Source: Coriobacteriales bacterium (GTDB lineage Bacteria; Actinomycetota; Coriobacteriia; Coriobacteriales; Atopobiaceae). Taken from it: 47,129 bases of DNA. The stretch is taken from NCBI GenBank assembly GCA_029101205.1, contig JAQXQO010000166.1, positions 1 through 47,129 on the forward strand, in the 5' to 3' direction. How positions within the stretch are numbered: the first letter of the stretch is position 1; each line of letters starts with the position of its first letter. A program made the position numbers and the translations under genes. This document shows positions 6,645-14,946 of this stretch, piece by piece. Below the pieces are notes generated by a model that searched no databases, was not told where the DNA came from, and saw only the letters and a list, made by a program, of their open reading frames with translations.

Positions 6645-8606
6645 CTACTCCAGCTCGAAGGCTCCGGTGTACAGCTGGTAGTACGTGCCCTTCTGGGCGA
6701 TGAGCTCGTCGTGGGTGCCGCGCTCGATGATGCGTCCGTGGTCCAGGACGATGATCACGTCGGAGTTGCGCACGGTGGACAGCCTGTGGGCAATGACGAA
6801 GGTCGTGCGCCCGTACATCAGGGCGTCCATGCCCTTCTGCACGATCTGCTCGGTGCGCGTGTCGATGGAGGACGTGGCCTCGTCCAGGATCATGACGGGC
6901 GGGTCGGCCACGGCGGCGCGGGCGATGGACAGGAGCTGGCGCTGGCCCTGGGACAGCTGGGCCGCGTTGTCGGTCAGCATGGTGTCGTAGCCGTTGGGGA
7001 GGCGACGGATGAAGCTGTCCGCGCCGGCCAGCTTGGCTGCGCCGATGCACTCCTCGTCGGTGGCGTCCAGGCGGCCGTAGCGGATGTTGTCCATGACGGT
7101 GCCGGTAAAGAGGTTCGTGTCCTGCAGCACCATGCCCAGGCTGTGACGCAGGTCGGCCTTCTTTATCTTGTTGATGTTGATGCCGTCGTAACGGATCTTT
7201 CCGTCGGCGATGTCGTAGAAGCGGTTCAGCAGGTTCGTGATCGTGGTCTTGCCTGCGCCTGTGGCGCCGACGAAGGCCACCTTCTGGCCGGGCTTCGCGA
7301 ACAGCGAGATGTTGTGCAGGACCGTGTGGTCCGGCGTGTAGCCGAAGTCCACGTCCACCAGGCGCACGTCGCCCTGCAGCGGCGTGTAGGTGACGGACCC
7401 GTCGTGGTGTGGGTGCTTCCAGCCCCAGCTTTCGGTGCGCTCCGGGCACTCCTCCAGCTGGCCCTGGGCGTTCTTGCGCACGTTCACCAGGGTGACGTAG
7501 CCCTCGTCGGTCTCGGGCTGCTCGTCCATCAGGCCAAAGATGCGCTCCGCGCCGGCCAGGCCCATGACCACGAAGTTGATCTGCTGAGACACCTGGCCGA
7601 TGGAGCCGGCGAAGCGCTTCGTCAGGTTCAGGAACGGCACGACGATGTCGATGCCCAGGATCATGCCCGAGATGGACGGGTTCGGGGTGTGCAGGTCCAT
7701 GAAGATGCAGCCTGCCAGGGCCACGACGACGTAGGCCAGGTTGCCCATGTTCATCAGGATGGGGCCCAAGACGTTGCCGTAGGTGTTCGCCTTGTTCGAC
7801 GCCTCAAACAGCTGCTCGTTCACGCGGTCGAAGTCCTTCTGGGTCAGCGCCTCGTGCGTGAAGACCTTGATGACCTTCTGGCCGTTCATGGCCTCCTCGG
7901 CGAAGCCCTCCTCGGCGGCCAGCGCACGCTGCTGGGCCAGGAAGAAGTGGGCGGACTTGCCGCCCAGCACGCGAGTCAGCACGACCATGATGCCCACCAT
8001 GACCAGGACCACCAGGGTCAGGGGCACGGAGTACCACAGCATGATGAACAGCACGGACAGCATGGCCACGGCCATGGTCAGCAGGTTCGGTATCGACTGG
8101 CCGATGAACTGGCGCAGGGTGTCCACGTCGTTCGTGTAGTGGCTCATGATGTCGCCGTGCTTGTGCGTGTCGAAGTAGCGAATGGGCAGGTCCTCCATGT
8201 GACCGAACATCTGGTCACGCACCTTCATGAGGGTGCCCTGGCAGATGACGGCGCCCAGCTGCGTCTGTGCGATGTTCGCGCCCAGTGCGACCACGTAGCA
8301 GGTTATGAGCGTCAGCGTGATGCTGAGGATCTGGGGGCCTGCGGAGGCCCAGTCGCCGGTCTGCATGGTCTGCTGCACGACGGCGATGGCCTGCTGCATG
8401 AATATGGAGGGCACGGACGCCAGGATGGCGGCGACCACGATGCAGACGACCTGCACGATCACGTGCACGGGATAGTAGTGGAACACCATCGCCAGCGTGC
8501 GGCTCAGGGTCTTTCCGGGATGTGCCGCGCCATGCCCGCGGGAGCCCTCCTGCGCCTGGGCGGGCGCCTGCTGCGGAGTGCTCTTCTGGTCCTTCTGGCT
8601 AGTCAT
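6645..8606 (-). CDS. ABC exporter half-transporter, subunit with canonical ATPase site
   Basis: 653 residues, a fused membrane-plus-ATPase half transporter. Six transmembrane helices span about 40-370. The nucleotide-binding domain follows with Walker A GATGAGKTT (about 445), the signature written as LSQGQ (about 547) instead of LSGGQ, and Walker B MILDEATSSID with the catalytic Glu (about 567). There is a roughly 40-residue insertion before the ATPase domain. AAAGGAGG precedes the ATG at 8606, and the start overlaps the stop of the upstream partner by eight bases. The pairing of one canonical and one degenerate ATPase is typical of heterodimeric exporters such as BmrCD and TM287/288. The likely role is export of drugs or lipophilic compounds, with the substrate unknown. 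Confidence 0.92.
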   Translation of the reverse strand: MTSQKDQKSTPQQAPAQAQEGSRGHGAAHPGKTLSRTLAMVFHYYPVHVIVQVVCIVVAAILASVPSIFMQQAIAVVQQTMQTGDWASAGPQILSITLTLITCYVVALGANIAQTQLGAVICQGTLMKVRDQMFGHMEDLPIRYFDTHKHGDIMSHYTNDVDTLRQFIGQSIPNLLTMAVAMLSVLFIMLWYSVPLTLVVLVMVGIMVVLTRVLGGKSAHFFLAQQRALAAEEGFAEEAMNGQKVIKVFTHEALTQKDFDRVNEQLFEASNKANTYGNVLGPILMNMGNLAYVVVALAGCIFMDLHTPNPSISGMILGIDIVVPFLNLTKRFAGSIGQVSQQINFVVMGLAGAERIFGLMDEQPETDEGYVTLVNVRKNAQGQLEECPERTESWGWKHPHHDGSVTYTPLQGDVRLVDVDFGYTPDHTVLHNISLFAKPGQKVAFVGATGAGKTTITNLLNRFYDIADGKIRYDGININKIKKADLRHSLGMVLQDTNLFTGTVMDNIRYGRLDATDEECIGAAKLAGADSFIRRLPNGYDTMLTDNAAQLSQGQRQLLSIARAAVADPPVMILDEATSSIDTRTEQIVQKGMDALMYGRTTFVIAHRLSTVRNSDVIIVLDHGRIIERGTHDELIAQKGTYYQLYTGAFELE

Positions 8607-10503
8607 TGCGTGCCTCCTTTCGGGTGTCGGGTAGCTTGCGGGAGTCCTTCTGCAGGGACTCCATCTTTACGTCGTGGGACTGCTTGTTCTGCGTGGTGTA
8701 CGTCTCGCGGTAGATGTCGTTCGTGCGCAGCAGCTCGTCGTGCGTGCCGACGGCGTCTATGCGGCCGTCCTTCATCACCACGATGCGGTCCGCGTCCTCG
8801 ACCGAACTGGTGCGCTGGGCGATGATGATCTTCGTCGTGGAGGGGATGAAGCTCTTGAAGCCCTCGCGGATCAGGCGGTCGGTCTTCGTGTCGACGGCGC
8901 TGGTGGAGTCGTCCAGGATCAGCACCTTCGGGTTCTTCAGGAGGGCGCGCGCGATGCACAGGCGCTGCTTCTGTCCGCCCGAGACGTTGGTGCCGCCCTG
9001 CTCGATGTAGGTGTCGTACTTCTGCGGGAACTGCTGGATGAACTCGTCGGCCTGTGCCAGCTTGCACGCCTCGAGCATCTGCTCGTCGGTGGCGTTGGGG
9101 TTGCCCCAGCGCAGGTTGTCCTTGATGGTGCCCGAGAAGAGCACGTTTCGCTGCAGGACCACTGCCACCTGGTTGCGCAGGGTGTCCAAGTCATACTCGC
9201 GCACGTCGTGGCCGCCCACGCGCACGGTGCCCTTCGTGGCGTCGTACAGGCGGCTGATCAGCTGGATCAGCGTGGACTTGGATGAGCCCGTGCCGCCGAT
9301 GATGCCTATGACCTCGCCGCTCTTTATGTGCAGGTTGATGTCGTCCAGAGCCATGCGGTCGGCCTTGCTGGAGTACTCGAAGCTGACGTGGTCGAAGTCG
9401 ATGGAGCCGTCGGGCACGTCCATCAGGGGATGCTCGGGGTTCGTCAGCGTGCTCTTCTCCTCCAGGACCTCGCACAGGCGCCTGGCGCTCTCGTCGGCCA
9501 TCGTGATCATCACGAACACCATTGAGAACATCATGAGGCTTATGAGCATGGCGAAGCCGTAGGTGATGAGTGCGGACAGCTGGCCTACGCCCATGATTTG
9601 GCCCTGGCTCGTGACGATGGCCTGCGAGCCGAAGTAGATGACGAACGAGTAGATGACGTCGATGGCCAGGGTCATGAGCGGCTGGTTCCAGGCCAGGATG
9701 CGCTCCACGTGCACGAAGTCGTGATACAGCGTGCCGGAGGCGGTGTTGAACTTGCGCTTCTCGTAGTCCTCGCGAACGTAGGACTTCACCACGCGGATGC
9801 CGCTGACGTTCTCCTCGACAGAGTCGTTCAGGCGGTCGTACTTCTTGAAGATGCGGCGGAAGATCGGCATGACCGTGAGCGCGATCTTGAAGACGCCGAA
9901 TCCCAGCGCGGCGGCCACGACCACATAGATGAGGGCCATGGGGCCACCCGACACGAGCGCCATCACGATGGAGAAGATGGCCATCAGCGGGCAGCGGATG
10001 GCGGTACGGATGATCATCATGTAGGCGTTCTGCACATTCGTGACGTCGGTCGTCAGTCGTGTGACCAGCGAGCTGGTCGAGAACTTGTCGATGTTGGCGA
10101 ACGAGAAGCCCTGGATCTTCTGAAAGACGTCGTGGCGGATGTTCATCGAGAGGCCCGATGCTGCCACGTAGCACGTGACGCCTGCGATGGTGCCGCAGAC
10201 CAGGGACGCCAGCGCCAGCAGAATCAGGGCGATGCTGAAGTGGATGACGGTCTCCAGGCCCGCGCCGGCGGCCAGCTGGTTGATGAGCTCGGCCGTGAAG
10301 AACGGGATCGTACACTCTATGAGTGCCTCGCCGATGACGAATATGGGGGTCAGGATGGAGGGCTTCTTGTACTCGCGAAGCGACTGGCCCAGGATGTGGA
10401 CGATCTGACCCAGCGTCAGCTTCTGGTCGCTGGCCAGCTCGCTGTCCAGCTGCGAGTCTATGCGAGCCTCGGTGTCGGCCCACTCGGCTTTCTGCTTTGC
10501 CAT
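8599..10503 (-). CDS. ABC exporter half-transporter, subunit with degenerate ATPase site
   Basis: 634 residues. About six transmembrane helices (about 60-340) precede an ATPase domain with Walker A GGTGSSKST (about 401), an intact signature VSGGQKQR (about 504) and Walker B VLILDDSTSAVD (about 526). In Walker B an Asp replaces the catalytic Glu, so the composite site using this Walker B should be weakly hydrolytic. This is the standard asymmetry of BmrC/TM287-like partners. The ATG at 10503 directly abuts the stop of the MarR gene (TAGATG), with AAAGGAG inside the end of that gene, which suggests translational coupling. The MarR repressor, this subunit and its partner form one operon. Confidence 0.92.
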   Translation of the reverse strand: MAKQKAEWADTEARIDSQLDSELASDQKLTLGQIVHILGQSLREYKKPSILTPIFVIGEALIECTIPFFTAELINQLAAGAGLETVIHFSIALILLALASLVCGTIAGVTCYVAASGLSMNIRHDVFQKIQGFSFANIDKFSTSSLVTRLTTDVTNVQNAYMMIIRTAIRCPLMAIFSIVMALVSGGPMALIYVVVAAALGFGVFKIALTVMPIFRRIFKKYDRLNDSVEENVSGIRVVKSYVREDYEKRKFNTASGTLYHDFVHVERILAWNQPLMTLAIDVIYSFVIYFGSQAIVTSQGQIMGVGQLSALITYGFAMLISLMMFSMVFVMITMADESARRLCEVLEEKSTLTNPEHPLMDVPDGSIDFDHVSFEYSSKADRMALDDINLHIKSGEVIGIIGGTGSSKSTLIQLISRLYDATKGTVRVGGHDVREYDLDTLRNQVAVVLQRNVLFSGTIKDNLRWGNPNATDEQMLEACKLAQADEFIQQFPQKYDTYIEQGGTNVSGGQKQRLCIARALLKNPKVLILDDSTSAVDTKTDRLIREGFKSFIPSTTKIIIAQRTSSVEDADRIVVMKDGRIDAVGTHDELLRTNDIYRETYTTQNKQSHDVKMESLQKDSRKLPDTRKEARND

Positions 10504-11031
10504 CTATGCTCCTTTCTGGTCTTTTGCGTTTTGGGTTGCTGGGGCCTGGGCTTGGCCCCTGGTGGTCTCTGCGACGGCACCGGTCTTCTCGATGGTGTCC
10601 CAGTGGGCCACCAGCTGGTCCAGCATCTGGACGAGGTCGCTCTTCTGTGCATCGCTCAGGGGGGCTAGCGACTGTCTTTCGAACTCCTGCTGGTCCTGCT
10701 CGATGTCGTGGGCTATCTGCGAGCCCTTCTGGGTCAGCACCACGTCCAGCTGCCTGCGGTCCACGTGCGAGCGGGTGCGCTGGATCAGTCCCTCGGCCTC
10801 CAGCTTTGACAGGACCTCCGACAGGGCCGCTGGGCTGTTGCCCGAGTGCTCTATCAGCGACCTCTGGGGCAGGCGGCCGTCGTGGCGGTACAGCCTGGCC
10901 AGCACGCGCTGCTTTCCTCCGCGACCGCCCGCGTGCACAAAGAGGTAGTGACCGAAGTAGCCCAGGTCGTGCAGTACGCGGTGCTCGAGGGTGGCCGTCC
11001 GGTCGTAGGGGGGCAGGTCAATGGGGTCCAT
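10504..11031 (-). CDS. MarR-family transcriptional regulator of the ABC exporter operon
   Basis: 175 residues from the ATG at 11031, with GGAAGGAAG upstream at a slightly long spacing. In-frame ATGs further upstream fall in the promoter or operator and lack a binding site. The winged helix spans about 40-110: the recognition region is QRSLIEHSGNSPAALSEVLSKLEAEGLI and the wing contains RSHVDRRQLDVVLTQKG with the family's D-x-R pattern. Residues about 115-150 form the dimerisation helix. The C-terminal 25 residues are Ala/Gln/Lys-rich and probably disordered. It is the first gene of the operon with the two exporter subunits, behind a promoter that overlaps a perfect inverted repeat. It probably represses the operon and is released by an exporter substrate, which is inference. 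Confidence 0.9.
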   Translation of the reverse strand: MDPIDLPPYDRTATLEHRVLHDLGYFGHYLFVHAGGRGGKQRVLARLYRHDGRLPQRSLIEHSGNSPAALSEVLSKLEAEGLIQRTRSHVDRRQLDVVLTQKGSQIAHDIEQDQQEFERQSLAPLSDAQKSDLVQMLDQLVAHWDTIEKTGAVAETTRGQAQAPATQNAKDQKGA

Positions 11032-11109
11032 GGCATCACTTCCTTCCGGGAAATCGGCCGTGGAATCCTGAGTTCCTGCGGCGGTACTTGGGTTGGTCCG
11101 CACGAAGTC

Positions 11110-11164
11110 CATGCGAATCGTTTCGTTCGCATGACATAGTAAGGAGCTTAACAATTAAGGTCAA
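11110..11164 (-). promoter_or_regulatory. Promoter and probable MarR operator of the ABC exporter operon
   Basis: On the minus strand TTGACC (complement at 11159-11164) and TACTAT (11136-11141) are spaced by exactly 17 bases. Directly downstream, over the expected transcription start, lies an inverted repeat with perfect 8-base arms: CATGCGAA at 11110-11117 and TTCGCATG at 11126-11133, centre of 8. The size and position match a MarR dimer site that would block initiation. Binding is inferred. Confidence 0.7.
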
Positions 11165-11367
11165 GTACCTAATGATTTGATTAGCAACCGAACGGTATAT
11201 CTTCACCGCTTTGACATCTTTTGCATGAGGCAAGAAGAAATGCCTGGTAGAGACACCGACTCAGGCCAGGTTGCGGCTCACGGAATCTCCCGGCACCCGG
11301 TTAGCTGTCCGAAAGTTTACGGCTTGCAGGCTAGTGGTCTGGGGCTCGTGTGCCCTTCTGGCCCGCG

Positions 11368-12294
11368 CTAGGCAGCGTGCAGGTGGCGCAGGACCTCGCG
11401 GCAGACCAGGTCGGGGGCCTGCTTGGGCAGGGAGTGGCCGCAGTCGGGCGCTATGACCAGCCGCGCGTTCGGGACGGCACGTGCGATGGCGGCCGTCTCG
11501 TGGGGAAATATGACGTCGAACTCGCCGGCCATCACCGTGACGGGGCAGCCGATGCGTGCCAGTGAGGCGGCCTCTATGTGGGGGTGCTCCAGCATCAGGC
11601 GCATGAGCTCGGCGGTGTTTCTGCATTCCGTGGCCTGAGGTACCAGCAGACTGGCGTCCACGCCGGGGTGGACTGTCGCGTCCTGCACCCAGGCGGCCCA
11701 CTCGTCGTTTGCCTGGGCAATCCGTGTCATGGGGAAGTCGGTGTCGTCCACGCCCTCGGGCGTCAGGTTGGCGCCGATGGCCACCACGCTGGCCACGCGC
11801 TCGGGATGGTCGCGGGCCAGGAGCAGCGCCTCGATGGCCCCGTCCGAGAAGCCCACCACGTGCGTGCGGGCCACGCCCAATGCGTCGCACGCCAGAAGTG
11901 CGTCCTGGGCCATGAGCTCGTAGCTCAGCGGCTCCGTTCCACGCGTCGAGAGGCCCTGCGCCCGGGAGTCCATGGCCACGGCCAGGCCGCCCGCCTGCAC
12001 CACCGCGTCGATCTGCGGCCCAAAGATGCCGTGCTCCTCTCCGTTTCCATGCAAGAAGAGCACCGGGGCGGCGGGGGAAGCGGAGGCACTGGAGGCAGGG
12101 CCGGCGGAAGCGTCTGTGGTGCAGGTGTCCCCGCCGGAGTGGGGGCCGTTCGATCCGTCTGCCGCCAGGTTCCCGTAGGCGAAGCAGGCCAGCGAGGCGC
12201 CGTCCGGTGCCGTTACCCGCAGGGCACGCGTGGGAGCTGTGCTGGGCCTGTGGTATGCGCTGGGGAAGTGCGGCTGTGCGGGTGTGGGTGCCAT
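11368..12294 (-). CDS. Alpha/beta-hydrolase fold protein
   Basis: 308 residues, start at 12294 with GGGAG upstream. Fold landmarks are all present: the oxyanion strand VLFLHGNGE (about 78-86), the nucleophile elbow GFSDGA (Ser about 148), the acidic residue in GEFDVI (about 257) and the His in CGHSL (about 286). The family includes esterases, lipases, C-C hydrolases and haloperoxidase-like enzymes, and the sequence does not single out one. An unusual Ser/Ala/Gly-rich insertion of about 30 residues (about 46-76) interrupts the N-terminal sheet region and is probably a disordered surface loop. It follows metG on the same strand after 188 bases, with no clear terminator between. About 200 bases separate it from the MarR promoter downstream. 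Confidence 0.85.
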   Translation of the reverse strand: MAPTPAQPHFPSAYHRPSTAPTRALRVTAPDGASLACFAYGNLAADGSNGPHSGGDTCTTDASAGPASSASASPAAPVLFLHGNGEEHGIFGPQIDAVVQAGGLAVAMDSRAQGLSTRGTEPLSYELMAQDALLACDALGVARTHVVGFSDGAIEALLLARDHPERVASVVAIGANLTPEGVDDTDFPMTRIAQANDEWAAWVQDATVHPGVDASLLVPQATECRNTAELMRLMLEHPHIEAASLARIGCPVTVMAGEFDVIFPHETAAIARAVPNARLVIAPDCGHSLPKQAPDLVCREVLRHLHAA

Positions 12295-12482
12295 GGCGTC
12301 TCCCTTGGTCGTGGGTTTGCGGCCCGCGAGTGGGCCCCGTCCTGCTAGGTGCGAATCGCGTCGACGGGCGAACGATTCTCCGTCCCCCGTTTATGCAAGG
12401 TGCGGGCCGCAGGCTGTGGCCCGCGACCCGCTCGTTTTGCTCAATCTATGCGGCTTCTGCCCGTACGGCAGATGGCTTTCGG

Positions 12483-14522
12483 CTAGCTGCGCTTCTTTTC
12501 CTGGGAGGGGTGCTTCTGGAAGAAGTCGAAGCGCGGGGGCAGCTCCACCAGGGCGTGCTCCTGCGGCGTCTGGCCCAGCTGGGCGGCCAGCTGGGTGGGC
12601 GTCTGGAACGCGTTGTCCCAGCTGAAGAACTGCTGCGGGTCAAAGGCCAGATGCTCGCACACCTTCTGGCAGCCGGTGGGCGTGGCGGGGTGCATGAGCA
12701 GCGTCACGGTGCGCAGCGCCACGAAGGCGTTTGCCAGGGCGTGCTCGTAGGCGGCGTCGTCACCCTTCGCGGCCTTGGACTCGGTGCCCCAGCGCTTGTT
12801 GGCCTCGCGGGCGTAGTCCTCGGCGATGGCCAGGGCGCCGTGGGCGTCGAACTGGTAGGCGGCGCGCTCGAAGTCCAGCGTGGCCTTCTTGGCCGCCTCG
12901 ACGGCGTCGGTGTCGGGCTCGCTGGCGGGCAGGTGGCCGCCGCACACGTTCTGTGCGCCATAGAAGCAGCTGCGCGCCAGGCGGTTGAAGATGTTCGTCA
13001 GGAAGGCGCTCTCCTTCAGGGCGGGGTCCACGACGCGCGGGTCGTCCTTCACGAGCACCTCCTGGCCGGTCTTCTTGTCCTTGTGGCTGACCGAGGTGTC
13101 GAAGGCCTTCGGGTTGAAGCTGACGGCCTTCTGGTCCAGGCCCAGGCTGAGCCAATGGCAGCGCAGCTGCTCGGGCGTGTAGTAGTTCAGCAGGTCGGCG
13201 GCCATGGGAGGCTTGATCTTTCCGGAGCTGGAGGCCTTCTTGTTCATAACCAGGATGTGGTAGTTCGCGATGGGCGTGTCCTGGAACAGGCCCCAGTCCA
13301 GCGCCTTCCACAGGGCGGGCTGAGCCACGCAGTAGAAGTAGATGTTGTCCTGGCCTATGAATTGGTACACCTTCGCGTCGTCGGCGCACCACCAGTCGCG
13401 CCAGTCGGTCGAGGAGTAGCGGCCTTCGGGGGCCGTGGCCAGCGCGGTCTGCACGAAGCTGATGGGCGCCCACAGGCTCTCGGGCCAGCACCACACGGTG
13501 AGGCCCTTCGTGTCCTCAAGCTCGGGAGCGGGGACGCCCCACGAAATGTTGCCCGTGATGCGGAAGGGCAGCAGGGTCTTGCCGGTGCGGAAGCGCACGC
13601 CAGCGGACTCCAGGGTGTCACGGGCCTGGTCGCGGTCCTTCCAGTTGTCGAACTCGACCCAGAAGGACTGCTGGTTGCCCTCGGCCTCGTGCAGGGTGTG
13701 GGCGGGCAGCTGGCCGGCGGCCTGGTCGAACTGCTGGCGGTACTTGTTCTGGACGTAGATCACGGGAGCGGCCAGCGACTCGCGCACGGTCTTGGTTACG
13801 ATGGGGCGCACCTGGGGGTCGACGTCCCACTCGTCCATGAGCTCCTCGAGCGTCTGCTTGAAGGCGGGCAGGTCGAAGTACCAGTTGTCCACCGGGCGCA
13901 GCTCGGGCTTCGTGCCGGTCAGCTGGCTGACGGGGTTGATGAGCTCCTCGGGGTCGAACTGGTGGCCCAGGTCGCACTCGTCGGCGTAGGCCTTCTCGGA
14001 CTTGCAGCCGCGCACGGGGCAGCGTCCGATGACCTGGCGGCCGTTCAGGAACTGGTGCGCCTCCACGTCGTAGAACTGCTTCGTCGACATCTTGTGCAGG
14101 TAGCCGCGCTCATGCAGACGACGGATGACCTCGGCGGTCAGCTTCTGGTGGAAGTCCTTTGCGGGCTCCAGGCCGGAGCCGGCAAAGAGGTCCAGCGAGA
14201 TGTCGTAGGCGTCCAGAGCGGCCTTCTGTGCGTTGTGGTTCGTGCGCACGTAGTCCACGATGGTGCCCTGGTAGCCCTCGTTCTCGACCTTCTTGCGATA
14301 GCCCTCCATGATGGGCGAGCCGTAGCAGTCGGTTCCCGAGATGAAGATCACGTTCTCCGCTCCGATGCGGTCGCGCAGGAAGCGGGCAAAGAAGTCCGCG
14401 CCCACGAACACGCCACCGATGTGGCCAAAGTGGAGGTTCTTGTTTCCGTAGGGCATGCCGCCGGTGATGACCGCGCGGTGGGGGAAGGTCGGGCGGCCTT
14501 CCGTGGTGTCGTTCAAAGACAT
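12483..14522 (-). CDS. metG: Methionyl-tRNA synthetase, variant with atypical KMSKS loop
   Basis: 679 residues from the ATG at 14522 (AAGGAC upstream). An in-frame ATG at 14720 would add 66 low-complexity residues encoded by tandem repeats and is rejected. The class I synthetase core has the HIGH-type motif HFGH (31-34) after GGMPYGNKN. A zinc-binding insertion carries GRCPVRGC and ECDLGH, followed by the MetRS-like segment PVDNWYFDLPAF. The KMSKS position reads KKASSSGK, so the second lysine is replaced. The alpha-helical anticodon-binding domain follows (FLTNIFNRLARSCF). No C-terminal tRNA-binding domain of the EMAP/Csa type is seen. I recall similar KASSSG-type proteins in Clostridia and relatives, but cannot check. 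Whether it is the only MetRS or a paralogue is not known. Confidence 0.85.
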   Translation of the reverse strand: MSLNDTTEGRPTFPHRAVITGGMPYGNKNLHFGHIGGVFVGADFFARFLRDRIGAENVIFISGTDCYGSPIMEGYRKKVENEGYQGTIVDYVRTNHNAQKAALDAYDISLDLFAGSGLEPAKDFHQKLTAEVIRRLHERGYLHKMSTKQFYDVEAHQFLNGRQVIGRCPVRGCKSEKAYADECDLGHQFDPEELINPVSQLTGTKPELRPVDNWYFDLPAFKQTLEELMDEWDVDPQVRPIVTKTVRESLAAPVIYVQNKYRQQFDQAAGQLPAHTLHEAEGNQQSFWVEFDNWKDRDQARDTLESAGVRFRTGKTLLPFRITGNISWGVPAPELEDTKGLTVWCWPESLWAPISFVQTALATAPEGRYSSTDWRDWWCADDAKVYQFIGQDNIYFYCVAQPALWKALDWGLFQDTPIANYHILVMNKKASSSGKIKPPMAADLLNYYTPEQLRCHWLSLGLDQKAVSFNPKAFDTSVSHKDKKTGQEVLVKDDPRVVDPALKESAFLTNIFNRLARSCFYGAQNVCGGHLPASEPDTDAVEAAKKATLDFERAAYQFDAHGALAIAEDYAREANKRWGTESKAAKGDDAAYEHALANAFVALRTVTLLMHPATPTGCQKVCEHLAFDPQQFFSWDNAFQTPTQLAAQLGQTPQEHALVELPPRFDFFQKHPSQEKKRS

Positions 14523-14600
14523 TCGAGCGTCCTTCTGCGTTGCGTGCGTTCGGTCGGCGGGCAGGGGTGGGCGATTGGACACCCCAGGTTCGGGGGTTCT

Positions 14601-14678
14601 CACTCGGGCTTCTCGGTCAGGTCTCCCGCTCGGGCTTCCCGGTCGGGATTCCCGCTCGGGCTTCCCGGTCGGCTTCGA
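14601..14678. repeat. Three tandem copies of a 26-base unit
   Basis: Units start at about 14601, 14627 and 14653. They share CTCGGGCTTC followed by CGGTC; copies two and three are nearly identical and copy one has a few changes. The array lies in the 5' leader of metG, about 80-155 bases upstream of its start, and is not expected to be translated. Confidence 0.75.
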
Positions 14679-14861
14679 AGTTCGCGTGGCTGCGGCAGCC
14701 CGCGAATTCGCTGCCTGCATGGTCTCCTGCCTGCATGACCGCTTTGGTGACGCGAAGATTATCCCACAACGTCTCCGAAGGGGTAGGGCACGGCACCCAT
14801 GAGGTCGGGGCTTGTCCTTCTTTGGATGGGCCGTCGGGCCTCCCGATTAACGTGCAACGGA

Positions 14862-14917
14862 CGCCCCAATCGGTGTGATTTTGTAAATATGAGCTGGCTA
14901 ACAGCCTGATTGGGGCG
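14862..14917 (-). other. Long-looped inverted repeat after the YadS/TRIC gene
   Basis: Perfect 10-base arms (CGCCCCAATC at 14862-14871, GATTGGGGCG at 14908-14917) enclose 36 bases, which contain a second small hairpin (GGCT/AGCC, 14896-14906). It lies about 30 bases after the stop codon at 14947 on the minus strand. There is no T run, so it may be a 3' end structure, a processing site or part of the metG leader. Confidence 0.4.
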
Positions 14918-14946
14918 GCAGTCAGATGGATGGAGTCGCTAGCATT

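Larger units (their letters stand above)
14523..14946 (-). promoter_or_regulatory. Leader and intergenic region upstream of metG
   Basis: These 424 bases between the YadS/TRIC gene and metG hold a 26-base tandem repeat (14601-14678) and a long-looped inverted repeat (14862-14917). GATAAT on the minus strand (complement 14758-14763) could be a -10 box, without a good -35. I looked for a T-box leader, common before aminoacyl-tRNA synthetase genes, and found no convincing conserved box. Confidence 0.35.

Noticed and set aside
6582-8825. A 747-codon open frame on the plus strand opposite the ABC exporter genes
   Set aside because: It is antisense to well-conserved exporter sequence, has His/Val/Leu-biased composition typical of the complement of GC-rich genes, and lacks a binding site or any recognisable domain.
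14523-14946. A T-box leader before metG
   Set aside because: No specifier-loop arrangement, conserved T-box sequence or terminator with a T run could be recognised.
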